The notes under the pieces were generated by a model. The model did no database searches. It saw nothing but the letters and a program-made list of their open reading frames with translations, and had not been told where the DNA came from. Made by a program: the position numbers and the translations under genes. A stretch of DNA of 64,000 nt from positions 1 to 64,000 of the forward strand of contig CAVAQT010000015.1 in assembly GCA_963590855.1 (NCBI GenBank), read 5' to 3'. Source of the DNA: Ruminococcus_C sp963590855. Lineage in GTDB: Bacteria; Bacillota; Clostridia; Oscillospirales; Ruminococcaceae. Of this stretch, positions 7,863-16,523 are shown piece by piece. The first letter of the stretch is position 1. Each line of letters begins with the position of its first letter.

Positions 7863-8828
7863 ATGGATCTCATTTCTATTTTTCCGGCATTCTGGGCGGC
7901 TACGGCAGGCACCGCCACGGATACCACAGATCTTGCGCCGGCAGTGCAGGATGTTGTGAACACCGTGGGGGAGGAAGTCAAGCAGACTTCCAGTGTGCTG
8001 AGCAAGATCTTTCAGCCCATTCTGGACAAGCTGCCGTCCCTCATTTTTGCAGTGCTGTTTCTGCTCATTGGCATGTTTCTGGTCAAGCAGATCATGCGCA
8101 TTCTGAAACGGGCATTCAACCGTTCCAATATGGACGGCATCATGTCCAGTTTTATCCGTTCTGTCACCAAGATCATTCTCTATGTGCTGCTGATCGTCAT
8201 TGCCCTCTCTATCCTGGATGTGCCCATGGATTCCATTGTAGCGGTGATCGCATCTGCCGGCGTGGCTGTTGGTCTGGCGTTGAAAGACAGTCTGTCCAAC
8301 CTGGCAGGCGGTTTTATCATCCTGTTCTCGAAGCCGCTGAAAGAGGGCGACACCATTGAAGCGGACGGCGTCATGGGCAAGGTCGAGGCGATCACCATTT
8401 TGTATACCCGGATCGTCACTGTGGACAACAAGACGGTATTCATCCCCAACGGCGTGGTCGCCAGCGGAAAGATCATCAACTATACCGACAAGGAAACACG
8501 CCGGGTAGATCTGAACTTCGGCATCAGCTATGAGGACGACATCGACGCTGCCCGTGCTGTGCTGCTGAACGAGGTCAAGACTGCACCGGAGGCGTTGGAT
8601 GTGCCTGCGCCCAAGGTGGTCGTTCTTAGCCATGATGACAGCGCAGTAACACTTCAGCTCCAGGTGTGGACGAAGAGCGAGGACTACTGGCCGCTGCATT
8701 ACCGCCTGCTGGAAAGCGTGAAGAAGGCATTTGACCGCAGCGGCATCTCCATTCCGTATCCGCAAATGGATGTCCATCTGCCGGAAAACGCAGCGGATTC
8801 CGAAAATGAACCGCCGAAAAACGTGTGA
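7863..8828 (+). CDS. mscS: Small-conductance mechanosensitive channel (MscS family)
   Basis: The product is a 321-residue membrane channel that opens under membrane tension to release solutes after hypo-osmotic shock. The start is the ATG at 7863, after AGGAGG; an open frame reaching back to 7659 lacks support. The N-terminal segment is periplasmic-like and is followed by three membrane helices. The pore-lining TM3 is recognisable from its Gly/Ala-rich face (ASAGVAVGLALKDSLSNLAG, then GFIILFSKP). The cytoplasmic beta domain (FIPNGVV...NYTDKETRRVDL) and an alpha/beta C-terminal domain with ISIPYPQ follow. It has its own promoter and no obvious operon partner. Confidence 0.9.
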   Translation: MDLISIFPAFWAATAGTATDTTDLAPAVQDVVNTVGEEVKQTSSVLSKIFQPILDKLPSLIFAVLFLLIGMFLVKQIMRILKRAFNRSNMDGIMSSFIRSVTKIILYVLLIVIALSILDVPMDSIVAVIASAGVAVGLALKDSLSNLAGGFIILFSKPLKEGDTIEADGVMGKVEAITILYTRIVTVDNKTVFIPNGVVASGKIINYTDKETRRVDLNFGISYEDDIDAARAVLLNEVKTAPEALDVPAPKVVVLSHDDSAVTLQLQVWTKSEDYWPLHYRLLESVKKAFDRSGISIPYPQMDVHLPENAADSENEPPKNV

Positions 8829-8925
8829 TTTTTTGGGGAAAGATACCGGAAAAAGGCCGAAGCCGAAAATGTTGCACTTGATTGTATTTGTTATATAGAA
8901 TATTTGTAAACATTCTAAGATTCTA

Positions 8926-8954
8926 TTGACAGCAGGGGTAGACGGGGGTATAAT
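8926..8954 (+). promoter_or_regulatory. Consensus promoter of a short transcript
   Basis: A perfect TTGACA (8926-8931), 17 bases, then a perfect TATAAT (8949-8954). No open reading frame with a ribosome binding site follows before the hairpin at 8999-9037. Confidence 0.7.
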
Positions 8955-8960
8955 ATATAT

Positions 8961-9037
8961 ATCCTTTCTTAAAAATTTTTTTCATAAAAATCCCCTTACT
9001 AAAACGCTCGTCTGCTCCCTCAGACGGGCGTTTTACT
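8961..9037 (+). ncRNA. Candidate small RNA of about 75 nt
   Basis: Between the consensus promoter at 8926-8954 and an intrinsic terminator lies about 75 bases of A/T-rich sequence. The terminator is AAAACGCTCGTCTG pairing with CAGACGGGCGTTTT at 9000-9035, then a T-rich tract. There is no start codon with a ribosome binding site. Either this is a stand-alone small RNA, or the promoter reads through to something antisense to the downstream dockerin gene. I recognise no RNA family. Confidence 0.35.
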
Positions 9038-9086
9038 TTTCTCGGAATGTGATCTCATATAAGAGCCTGTTCCGGCTCTGTAATGC

Positions 9087-9130
9087 AAAAGACCGCCGAA
9101 CTGCAGCCATGCAGCCCGGCGGTCTTTTTA
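9087..9130 (-). terminator. Terminator of the dockerin gene at 9147 (bidirectional)
   Basis: A GACCGCCG/CGGCGGTC stem with an inner CTGCA/TGCAG pairing has A-runs on the left and T-runs on the right, so it can work in both directions. It lies 17 bases after the stop at 9147. Confidence 0.75.
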
Positions 9131-9146
9131 TTTTCTGTTGTATCGG

Positions 9147-10781
9147 TTATTTCATAAAGGAATCCCAGCTTGCAAAATTGCCGACAGACTTGTTGGCAAT
9201 GTAAGAAAGCATCATAGCAACATCCATGCTGTTCAGGTTTGCGGTATCTGTTTTTCCGGTTTTCGAGCAGGTGTCCACATCCATGAGGTAGAACATGAAG
9301 TTTTCGATTGCCGGATTGGTGAGAGATCCTTTGTACAGCGTTGCGTTGTTGCCCACAGAGATGTTGGCGATATAGCTGAGCAGAAGCGCAGCGTCCATGC
9401 TGTTGACGTCTCCGTCGTTGTTCAGGTCACCCTTTAAGCCGACCAGAACATTTTCCGTGACATTCTTTCCGGAGTCCTTCCATTTCAGGACATTGCCATT
9501 GCAGTACAGCGGCATATTTTCCGAAGCAAAAAGTCCATCCTGGCTCTGCTTCTCGTACAGTTCCTTGGGTGTTGCGCCGTAGCAGTCCACCAGATTGGTG
9601 ATGTTGACATCGCTGTCCGTGGTCTGATCGCTGTAGGTCACATCTGCCAGGATCTGTTCTGCAAAGTCCGTGGCGCGGATGGTGCGTGTGTCGTCTGCGG
9701 TATAGAATGCCGCTTCATCCTGTGCAGTCTTGGTGACAGCGACACTTTCCACGCCAACGGCAATGGAAGTGCCCACCAGCTTTGTAATAACTTCCTGATT
9801 CTTGCTGTTGAGCAGCTGGCAGGAATTTTCGCCGGCTGCCACATCGCTGTCCTCCAGGAAGCGAATGTCATAGACGCCCGGAGCAGTGCCCTTTTCAATG
9901 ACGATATTCACCTGAAACAGCGGAAATTCGTCTGAGGGGGAACCAAAGAACGAAGCACCGTCTTTCAGCTGAGACGTACCGGCGATCCACATGACGCTGT
10001 CACAGGAGTCCGGGATCTTTTCGCCTTCCGGGGTGTTGGGGTTATAACGCGGGATAGAGGCTGTTTTGGTGACAGTCTGGAACGTCGTCTGGTCGATGTA
10101 GTCATAGGAATAGATGCCGTTTCCGTTTTCATCCAGTGTGACATCACAGGGGAAGTCCTGACTCGTTTTGGCTGCACCGTTTTTGCGGTCTTCTGCATTG
10201 GTGTAAAAGGAAGCGCGGAATGTGATCTTTCCGTTTCCGGCGCTGGTGAGAGTCGAGCCGAAGATGGGGTCACAAGCGTATTCCTTTGTGGTAAACATAG
10301 GAGACTTGCTGGTGTACTTATTGTTTTTTCCGGCAACTGCGCCAAAGCAATAGGGTACAAAGTCTGTGGTAAAGCTGCCGCGGCTGCTTTCATAGGTCTG
10401 TTCCGCAGCAGTCTTGTGTGCGCTGTCACCGGTGACCAGATCCTGAAAATAAACGCTGCTGGTCTTTTCGCCGTTCTGATAAGCGCCGTATTTTACCATG
10501 GCAGAGCCAAAGGTATTGCCGGTGCTGCCGACGAGATAAACTGCTGCCGGGATCACCACATCGCCGGCTGCCACTTCGTCTGCGGTGACAAAGTTGCGCT
10601 CCGGAACGAACCGCAGCTGATAGGGCAGCGTATCCGCCACGCCGCTTGCCGCAGGCATGGTCATATCTGCCGCGGAATCCAGCACATCCGCCTCTGCTGC
10701 CGCAGAAAGCGCTGTGGTCTGGGGCAGAAGCAGTGCTGCGGAGAGCACAGCTGCGCTGACCAGGGAAATGATTTTTTTCAT
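9147..10781 (-). CDS. Secreted dockerin-bearing protein
   Basis: The product is a 544-residue exported protein. Residues 1-30 form a signal peptide (KKIISLVSAAVLSAALLLP). The region from about 50 to 350 is a beta-rich extracellular domain; its VNIVIEKGTAPGVYDIRFL segment resembles the carbohydrate-binding/cohesin-like strand pattern seen in ruminococcal surface proteins, though I cannot assign a named family. A second beta domain follows (about 350-445). A type I dockerin begins at residue 451 with GDLNNDGDVNSMDAALLLSY; its second repeat, reading LNSMDVAMMLSYIA, is preceded by a longer, less canonical loop. The protein probably docks on a scaffoldin. The ATG follows AGAAAGG. The MATE gene ends 45 bases upstream on the same strand. 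Confidence 0.75.
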   Translation of the reverse strand: MKKIISLVSAAVLSAALLLPQTTALSAAAEADVLDSAADMTMPAASGVADTLPYQLRFVPERNFVTADEVAAGDVVIPAAVYLVGSTGNTFGSAMVKYGAYQNGEKTSSVYFQDLVTGDSAHKTAAEQTYESSRGSFTTDFVPYCFGAVAGKNNKYTSKSPMFTTKEYACDPIFGSTLTSAGNGKITFRASFYTNAEDRKNGAAKTSQDFPCDVTLDENGNGIYSYDYIDQTTFQTVTKTASIPRYNPNTPEGEKIPDSCDSVMWIAGTSQLKDGASFFGSPSDEFPLFQVNIVIEKGTAPGVYDIRFLEDSDVAAGENSCQLLNSKNQEVITKLVGTSIAVGVESVAVTKTAQDEAAFYTADDTRTIRATDFAEQILADVTYSDQTTDSDVNITNLVDCYGATPKELYEKQSQDGLFASENMPLYCNGNVLKWKDSGKNVTENVLVGLKGDLNNDGDVNSMDAALLLSYIANISVGNNATLYKGSLTNPAIENFMFYLMDVDTCSKTGKTDTANLNSMDVAMMLSYIANKSVGNFASWDSFMK

Positions 10782-10826
10782 AGGGGTATCCTTTCTAAAA
10801 ATGGCTCAAAAGAGAGCGTGTACCGG

Positions 10827-12188
10827 TTATGCCGGAACTGCCGTTTCTGCCGGAAGCAGCCGGCGCTTTAGCTTGCGCATGTCTACAAAGTAAACTGAGA
10901 TCAGCAGCACGTCAGCAAAGATCCACGCCACGGGACTTGCCATAATGGCAGCCATATAACCGAAGGTGGGGACAAAGCCGAAGCAGACCAGAGAACGGGC
11001 AGCCAGCTCGCTGACACCTGCCATCATGGGCATCAGGCTGTAGCCCATGCCCTGGAGAGAGTTGCGCAGGATAAAGAGAACGCCGAGTACCGGATAGAAT
11101 ACGGCATTCAGGCGCATATACTGCACCGCCAGCCGGATGACTTCTGTCTCAGACGGGTCTAAGAACAGGTACGCGGTGTATTTTCCCAGAATCCAGAGAA
11201 AGGCGATGCAAAACGCACAATAGCACATGGAAACATACATGCTGAGCCGGATGCCGTCCCGGATGCGGTAGAACTTTTTCGCACCCAGATTCTGACCGCA
11301 GAATGTCGCCATGGTGATGCCCAGGGATTCCAGAGGCCCCATTACGATAGCGCAGATCTTCTGCGCTGCGGTAACACTGGTAACTGCCAGAGAACCCAGA
11401 CTGTTGACAGAGGTCTGTAAGATGATCGAACCGATGGCGGTAATGGAAAATTGCAGCGCCATGGGCAAACCGATGGAGAGCAGCCGGCCGCAGCGTTTCA
11501 GTTCCGGCTTGCATTCGCCGTGCTGAAAGCGCATAATGGGGAACTTTTTGTATAGGTAGATCAGGCAGAGGATGCCGGAGATGCCCTGTGAAATAACAGT
11601 GGCATAGCCTGCGCCGGCAACGCCGGACTGCATCCCTACCAGGAAAACCAGATCCAGGATAATGTTCAGGATGGACGAGATCGCCAGAAACAGGATCGGC
11701 GATTTGCTGTCACCCACAGCGCGCAGGATCGCCGCAAGGCTGTTGTACAGCACGGAGGTGAGGATGCCGCCGAAGATGACGATAATATAATCGTAAGAGT
11801 ATTGATAGATATCGTCCGGGGTCTTCATCCAGTGCAGGATCGTGCCTGTGCCGATCATGGTGAGGATGGTCAGCAGAATGCCGATAAGTGCCCCCAGATA
11901 ATAGGAGTTGGAGATGTTCTTCCGCATGTTGTGATAATCGCCTGCGCCGAAAGCCTGTGCCACAGGAATGGACAGCCCGGTGCAAATACCGGTGGCAAAG
12001 CCAACCACAAGAAAGCTGATAGCGCCGGTAGCGCCAACGCCAGCCAGTGCATTTGCCCCGAGATAGCGCCCCACGATCACCGTGTCCACCATGCTGTACA
12101 GCTGCTGCAAAATGTTGCCGAATACCATCGGCCCGCAAAAGCGCAGGATCAGTCCCAGCGGCTTTCCGGCAGTCATATCCTTTGTCAT
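10827..12188 (-). CDS. MATE family efflux transporter
   Basis: The product is a 453-residue membrane protein with about twelve helices in two homologous halves, the arrangement of multidrug and toxic compound extrusion (MATE) transporters. The N-terminal block (GKPLGLILRFCGPMVFGNILQQLYSMVDTVIVGRYLG) and the mid-protein Q-x-x-I-x-x-x-x-G stretch (INSLGSLAVTSVTAAQKI-type) are typical of the family. MATE proteins export cationic drugs or metabolites using Na+ or H+ gradients. The substrate cannot be inferred here. The ATG at 12188 follows AAAGGGGA. Confidence 0.88.
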   Translation of the reverse strand: MTKDMTAGKPLGLILRFCGPMVFGNILQQLYSMVDTVIVGRYLGANALAGVGATGAISFLVVGFATGICTGLSIPVAQAFGAGDYHNMRKNISNSYYLGALIGILLTILTMIGTGTILHWMKTPDDIYQYSYDYIIVIFGGILTSVLYNSLAAILRAVGDSKSPILFLAISSILNIILDLVFLVGMQSGVAGAGYATVISQGISGILCLIYLYKKFPIMRFQHGECKPELKRCGRLLSIGLPMALQFSITAIGSIILQTSVNSLGSLAVTSVTAAQKICAIVMGPLESLGITMATFCGQNLGAKKFYRIRDGIRLSMYVSMCYCAFCIAFLWILGKYTAYLFLDPSETEVIRLAVQYMRLNAVFYPVLGVLFILRNSLQGMGYSLMPMMAGVSELAARSLVCFGFVPTFGYMAAIMASPVAWIFADVLLISVYFVDMRKLKRRLLPAETAVPA

Positions 12189-12224
12189 AACAGAGATCCC
12201 CTTTCAAAAAAAGCATGTTTCTCT

Positions 12225-12253
12225 ATTATAGCAACATCATATGCTTTCGTCTA
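12225..12253 (-). promoter_or_regulatory. Promoter of the MATE gene
   Basis: Minus-strand TAGACG (12253-12248), a 17-bp spacer and TATAAT (12230-12225), about 37 bases upstream of the start codon. Confidence 0.55.
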
Positions 12254-12490
12254 GTCGCATTTCCGCCAAAGATTTCTGACTGAAATCGTCGGAAACTTGT
12301 GGATTTTACAAGGACTGCACCACTTTTTAACGCAATGCGTTTTTTATGTGATGCCTTTGCGCTGATTCGAGGAAATATCTGGAATACCGACAAAAAAAGC
12401 GGTTTTTCAGCCTTTCCATTTCCGGGAAAACATGCTATACTGATAGACAGAAAGAGATCAAAATTTCCCCAAAAGAACAGGAGTACAGCC

Positions 12491-12829
12491 ATGAAACTGA
12501 AAACAAGCAGAAAAACCGACCGTTTACCGCACTGCACAGCGCCTGTGGTATACATGGAAGTATACGGCAGCAATCGGGTGATCTACCGCGTTACGGCAGG
12601 CAGCATCATTCAGAATGGGATCTCCAAGCCGTTTTACGGCGTGATGCTGGAAGATCTGCGCAGCGGAGAATGCCAGAGTATTGCTGACTTTTCTCCCGAT
12701 CTGGAGCAGACCATCCGCTTTGCCAATGCGCTGATCCAGCGCGAGCTGAAACCGTCCGGTCTTTACGATGCCGCGTTCGGCTATTTGTCCCGTCAGGTCT
12801 TGTCCTCGTCCAAGATCTTTTTGCGGTAG
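12491..12829 (+). CDS. DUF6514-like small protein
   Basis: The product is a 112-residue cytoplasmic protein. The ATG at 12491 is preceded by a GGAG-type site; a TATACT box at 12436-12441 is a plausible -10. The core reads YGVMLEDLRSGECQSIADFSPDLE, then a helix (TIRFANALIQRELKPSGLYDAAFGYL). This matches the general pattern of DUF6514 proteins common in Ruminococcaceae, whose function is unknown. The last 37 bases overlap the 3' end of the convergent rarA gene, so the two mRNAs are complementary there. Confidence 0.6.
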   Translation: MKLKTSRKTDRLPHCTAPVVYMEVYGSNRVIYRVTAGSIIQNGISKPFYGVMLEDLRSGECQSIADFSPDLEQTIRFANALIQRELKPSGLYDAAFGYLSRQVLSSSKIFLR

Positions 12830-14067
12830 ACTGCCGCCGCCTGTTCCTGCCGGTTGTCACCGAAGTGGTAGTACACCTTATCCTTGAGGATATCCGGCAG
12901 GTACTGCTGGCGGACGTAGTGGTTGGGATAGCTGTGGGGATAGCGGTAGTGCTGTCCCCGGACGCTTGCTTCTGCGCCGTCGAAATGCTTGTTCTGCAAA
13001 TGCCGCGGAAAGTCCGGCGCGCCGTATTCCTCCACGTCTGCCATTGCCGCATTGATCGCTTCGTAGGCGCTGTTGGACTTTGGCGAGGTGGCGAGGAGTA
13101 CGACTGCCTCTGCGATAGGAATCCGGGCTTCAGGCAGTCCCAGCTGGAGTGCGCTGTCTACACAGGCTTTTGTGATGACGATCGCCTGAGGATATGCCAG
13201 TCCTACGTCCTCTGCGGCGATCACCAGAAGCCGCCGGCAGACGGACAGCAGATCATTTGCCGCAAGCAGTCTTGCCGTATAGTGCAGGGCTGCATTTTCG
13301 TCTGAACCGCGGATGGATTTCTGCAAAGCGGACAGCAGGTCATAATGCTGGTCATTGTCCCGGTCATAGCGCATATTGCTGCGCTGGGTGAGTTCCTGTG
13401 CCAGTGCGTCAGAGATGACGATGCCGTTTTCGGTGTGCTCGCCGGAGAGGACGATCAGCTCCACTGTGTTCATGGCCTTGCGGACATCACCGCCGCAGCC
13501 CCGGGCGATCCAGCCGCAGACACCGTCTGACAGGTGGATCTCTTCGCCCAGCTGCTCCGCCATACAGCGGAAGCCCCGTGCCACAGCGCGCTCCATCTCT
13601 TCCGGCGGAACGGGCTTGAACTCAAACACGGTGGAACGGCTGATGAGTGCATTGTACACGGCAAAGTAGGGATTCTCCGTGGTGGAGGCAATCAGGGTGA
13701 TCTGCCCGTTTTCCATGTATTCCAGAAGCAGCTGCTGCTGTTTCTTGTTGAAATACTGGATCTCGTCCAGGTACAGGAGAATGCCGTTCATGCCGGAGAA
13801 TGTGCCGACCTCTGCCACAACGTCCCGGATGTCTGCGGTAGAGGCAGACGTGCCGTTCAGCTTATGGAGCGTCATGGAGGTGCTGTCGGCAATGATGCGC
13901 GCCACTGTGGTTTTTCCCACGCCGGACGGCCCGTAGAAGATCATGTTGGGGATCTTGCCGCTTTCGATGATGCGCCGCAGAGGTTTTCCCGGAGCGAGCA
14001 GCTGGCGCTGTCCCACCACATCGTCCAGGGACGCCGGACGGATCTGGTCTGCAAGAGGTGTGTGCAT
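12793..14067 (-). CDS. rarA: Replication-associated recombination protein A (AAA+ ATPase)
   Basis: The product is a 424-residue AAA+ ATPase of the RarA/MgsA/WRNIP1 family, which acts at stalled or gapped replication forks. It has the family opening PLADQIRPASLDDVVGQ, the Walker A GPSGVGKTT, the Walker B LYLDEIQYF, sensor 1 STTENP and the C-terminal tetramerisation domain with YPQAIVITKACVDSALQLGLPEA and the PHSYPNHYV block. It begins three bases after the glyA stop, so the two genes form an operon. Its 3' end overlaps the convergent DUF6514-like gene by 37 bases. Confidence 0.92.
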   Translation of the reverse strand: MHTPLADQIRPASLDDVVGQRQLLAPGKPLRRIIESGKIPNMIFYGPSGVGKTTVARIIADSTSMTLHKLNGTSASTADIRDVVAEVGTFSGMNGILLYLDEIQYFNKKQQQLLLEYMENGQITLIASTTENPYFAVYNALISRSTVFEFKPVPPEEMERAVARGFRCMAEQLGEEIHLSDGVCGWIARGCGGDVRKAMNTVELIVLSGEHTENGIVISDALAQELTQRSNMRYDRDNDQHYDLLSALQKSIRGSDENAALHYTARLLAANDLLSVCRRLLVIAAEDVGLAYPQAIVITKACVDSALQLGLPEARIPIAEAVVLLATSPKSNSAYEAINAAMADVEEYGAPDFPRHLQNKHFDGAEASVRGQHYRYPHSYPNHYVRQQYLPDILKDKVYYHFGDNRQEQAAAVYRKKILDEDKT

Positions 14068-14070
14068 GGA

Positions 14071-15327
14071 TTATTCGTACAGCGGATACTTCTCGCACAG
14101 TTCGCAGACGCTCTCGCGGACTTCTTCTGCCTTGTTCTCGAAGTCAGATGCGGTGAGGTACATTGCCTGTGCAATGATATCCATATCAGCCGGCTGGAGA
14201 CCGCGGGTGGTGACTGCCGGAGTGCCCACACGGATACCGCTGGTGACGAACGGCTTCTGCGGGTCGTTGGGGATGGCATTCTTGTTGACTGTGATGAATA
14301 CTTCATCCAGGCGGCGCTCAAATTCCTTACCGGTGAGGTCGCCGAAGGGACGCAGGTCAACCAGCATCAGGTGGTTGTCTGTGCCGCCGGATACCAGACG
14401 GAAGCCGCGCTTGGTCAGACCGTCTGCCAGAGCAGATGCATTTGCTACAACAGTCTTGCCATAGGTCTGGAATTCCGGCTTCAGTGCTTCGCCGAAGCAA
14501 ACTGCCTTTGCTGCGATCACATGCATCAGCGGGCCGCCCTGTGTGCCGGGGAATACAGCCTTGTTGATCTTCTTTGCCAGTTCCTCGTCGTTGGTGAGGA
14601 TCAGACCGCCTCTTGGGCCGCGGAGGGTCTTATGGGTGGTGGTGGTAGTGATGTCCGCATAGGGTACCGGAGACGGGTGAACGCCTGCGGCAACCAGACC
14701 GGCGATGTGCGCCATGTCTACCATGAGGTATGCGCCGACAGACTTTGCGATCTCGGACAGGCGCTTGAAGTCGATGATGCGGGGATATGCGCTTGCGCCG
14801 GCAACGATCAGCTTCGGCTTGACTTCCTTTGCCAGAGCCTCGGCACGGTCATAGTCGATGTACTCGTCATCGCCCAGCTCGTAGGGAACGAAGTTGAAGT
14901 ACTTACCGGAGATGTTGACCGGAGAGCCGTGGGTCAGGTGACCGCCGTGTGCCAGGCTCATGCCCATTACCGTATCGCCCGGCTGGAGCAGTGCGAAGTA
15001 TACGGCAGTGTTTGCCTGTGCGCCGGAGTGGGGCTGTACATTGGCATATTTTGCGCCGAACAGCTTGCAGGCACGTTCGATAGCGATCTCCTCTACTACG
15101 TCAACGTATTCGCAGCCGCCGTAGTAGCGCTTGTGGGGCAGACCCTCTGCATACTTGTTGGTGAGGGCAGAGCCCATGGCAGCCATAACTGCCGGAGAAA
15201 CCAGGTTCTCGCTGGCGATCAGCTCCAGGTTGCGGCGCTGGCGGCCCAGCTCCTCATTCATTGCCTGTCCGACTTCCGGGTCGAACTGGGATACAAAACC
15301 AATGGTGTCCATCATATTTGCATACAT
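14071..15327 (-). CDS. glyA: Serine hydroxymethyltransferase
   Basis: The product is a 418-residue PLP enzyme that converts serine and tetrahydrofolate to glycine and 5,10-methylene-THF, the main source of one-carbon units. Visible blocks are LELIASENLVSPAV, the YAEGLPHKRYYGGCEYVD substrate loop, the HGGHLTHG block, DMAHIAGL and the PLP-lysine motif TTTTHKTLRGPRGG. The ATG at 15327 follows AAAGGAG; an upstream in-frame start at 15387 lies within the previous gene and is not needed. Its promoter is embedded in the 3' end of the upstream gene. It is co-transcribed with rarA. Confidence 0.95.
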   Translation of the reverse strand: MYANMMDTIGFVSQFDPEVGQAMNEELGRQRRNLELIASENLVSPAVMAAMGSALTNKYAEGLPHKRYYGGCEYVDVVEEIAIERACKLFGAKYANVQPHSGAQANTAVYFALLQPGDTVMGMSLAHGGHLTHGSPVNISGKYFNFVPYELGDDEYIDYDRAEALAKEVKPKLIVAGASAYPRIIDFKRLSEIAKSVGAYLMVDMAHIAGLVAAGVHPSPVPYADITTTTTHKTLRGPRGGLILTNDEELAKKINKAVFPGTQGGPLMHVIAAKAVCFGEALKPEFQTYGKTVVANASALADGLTKRGFRLVSGGTDNHLMLVDLRPFGDLTGKEFERRLDEVFITVNKNAIPNDPQKPFVTSGIRVGTPAVTTRGLQPADMDIIAQAMYLTASDFENKAEEVRESVCELCEKYPLYE

Positions 15328-15385
15328 GGTAAAAAACTCCTTTATGATAAATTGGGAATGCCGCTGCATTTCCCTATACTTTTTC

Positions 15386-15414
15386 ATTATACAATATTTT
15401 GGGGAGAATTACAA
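15386..15414 (-). promoter_or_regulatory. glyA promoter inside the end of the preceding gene
   Basis: Minus-strand TTGTAA (15414-15409), a 17-bp spacer and TATAAT (15391-15386). The -10 box overlaps the stop codon region of the 15387-16127 gene. The sequence closely resembles the promoter at 16189-16217. Confidence 0.75.
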
Positions 15415-16127
15415 GCGTTTTGCGGAAAAAATGAAATTGGCAATGAAGCGGTTTCTTTGAAGGACAGGAAAATCTCCCTGGATCGAAGAAGTTCTTGTTT
15501 TGTCCCTGTGAAAAAATCACGCTCACAGCGAATTTCTTTTAACTGTGGAAAATGGAGTAAAACGGAAGCATCGTCATTTGTCATATCCGCAAACTCTAAT
15601 ATCTCAAACCAATCAAATCTTTCTAGTTTGGACAGGGAGAAATCCTCTTTGCGGTAGAAGCTTCCGTCGAAATATCCATAGTGAAACTGTTCTGAACCGG
15701 AAAAGGTCTCGTCTGTTGCAGGGTCAAAGTTGCAAATTTTTACATCGCCTAATCGGTCACAGGACTCAGAACCGAGGGTGATTTTTTTCCCGTATAAAAA
15801 GGAACCGGGATGACTTTTGATGTATCGGGACACATCGTCCGCGATCACACACATTCTCTCTAATTCGCCTTCTTTTTCTTGGTCATGCGTTTCATCATAA
15901 ATTTCAAAATACATCTCAATTTCGCTGCGTTCCTTGTGATAAGACGGATATGTGCATTTTATGCGTTCGTTTTCGGCGCAGATAGTTTGATTTATCTCAT
16001 ATTCTATACAGTTGATTTCATATTTGAAGGCAATCTTATCATAACAAGATACGACCAATGCCAATGTAAGAAATAAACGAACAGACAAAGCCAGTACAAT
16101 AAAAAGACGTTTCGTTTTTTGATGCAT
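15387..16127 (-). CDS. Membrane-anchored protein of unknown function
   Basis: The product is a 246-residue protein with an N-terminal hydrophobic helix (LFIVLALSVRLFLTLALVVS) that is either an uncleaved anchor or a signal peptide; a Cys follows, but no clear lipobox is seen. The rest is an acidic, hydrophilic extracytoplasmic domain containing Y-rich and FDWFEILEFADMTNDDAS segments, with a weak leucine-rich flavour near the C-terminus. The ATG at 16127 follows a perfect AGGAGG; upstream in-frame ATGs lack one. I recognise no family. Composition is AT-rich compared with glyA and tex, so the gene may belong to a recently acquired patch reaching to about 17.0 kb. Confidence 0.55.
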   Translation of the reverse strand: MHQKTKRLFIVLALSVRLFLTLALVVSCYDKIAFKYEINCIEYEINQTICAENERIKCTYPSYHKERSEIEMYFEIYDETHDQEKEGELERMCVIADDVSRYIKSHPGSFLYGKKITLGSESCDRLGDVKICNFDPATDETFSGSEQFHYGYFDGSFYRKEDFSLSKLERFDWFEILEFADMTNDDASVLLHFPQLKEIRCERDFFTGTKQELLRSREIFLSFKETASLPISFFPQNACNSPQNIV

Positions 16128-16188
16128 ATGTTCCTCCTCTGGCAGCAGCATATGGACAACGATTGGATAAATGCTTGTGTATGTTTTC

Positions 16189-16217
16189 ATTGTACAGGAT
16201 TTCACCGGAAATTACAA
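16189..16217 (-). promoter_or_regulatory. Promoter of the 15387-16127 gene
   Basis: Minus-strand TTGTAA (16217-16212), a 17-bp spacer and TACAAT (16194-16189). It shares the TTGTAATTYYC extension with the glyA and ABC-F promoters. Confidence 0.65.
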
Positions 16218-16233
16218 GAGTTTTGTGCAGCTC

Positions 16234-16422
16234 TTAGAAATCACCGCCGATGACCAGTTCTTCTGCTTCCTGTGTGGCTTTCCGCAGCTGTTCTGCCTGT
16301 GCAGAGAGCAGCACAGCGGTGGTTTCGGGGCAGTTTTCCGCGGCGGCAGCCGATTCCAGTGCATCAATGGCATCACAAACGGCGCAGAACAACCGGAAAT
16401 AGGGCTTTTTATAATCTGTCAT
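16234..16422 (-). CDS. Small helical protein (62 aa)
   Basis: The product is a 62-residue, mostly helical acidic protein that begins MTDYKKPYFRLFCAVCDAID and ends in an Ala/Glu-rich helix (AEQLRKATQEAEELV). A perfect AAAGGAGG lies before the ATG. Short proteins of this kind, with a K-K-x-Y-x-x-L-F-x-A-x-x-x-A start, are common next to regulators and prophage genes in Clostridia, and their function is unknown. It is transcribed divergently from the XRE pair from a shared operator-containing region. Confidence 0.6.
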   Translation of the reverse strand: MTDYKKPYFRLFCAVCDAIDALESAAAAENCPETTAVLLSAQAEQLRKATQEAEELVIGGDF

Positions 16423-16445
16423 GGGGAATCCTCCTTTTTTATTTT

Positions 16446-16500
16446 ATTATATACCGATTTGGTTTATAAGTCAATATACCGTTTTGGTTTAGCATATAAT
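16446..16500. promoter_or_regulatory. Divergent promoters with two ACC-N5-GGT operators
   Basis: The minus-strand promoter is TTGACT (16474-16469), 17 bp, TATAAT (16451-16446) and drives the 62-residue gene. The plus-strand -10 TATAAT (16495-16500) serves the XRE genes, with only a weak -35. Two copies of an interrupted palindrome, ACCGATTTGGT (16453-16463) and ACCGTTTTGGT (16478-16488), sit 25 bp apart, each within the spacer of one promoter. They are probable binding sites of one of the adjacent XRE regulators (inference). Confidence 0.6.
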
Positions 16501-16523
16501 GAGTAAAAAACGGAGGAAAAAAC

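Noticed and set aside
7170..8777. 535-codon minus-strand frame covering the MscS gene
   Set aside because: It is the shadow of mscS and of the membrane protein gene; GC-rich coding DNA leaves the opposite frames open.
13534..15657. 707-codon plus-strand frame opposite rarA and glyA
   Set aside because: Both minus-strand genes have full motif sets; the frame has no motif and no start signal.
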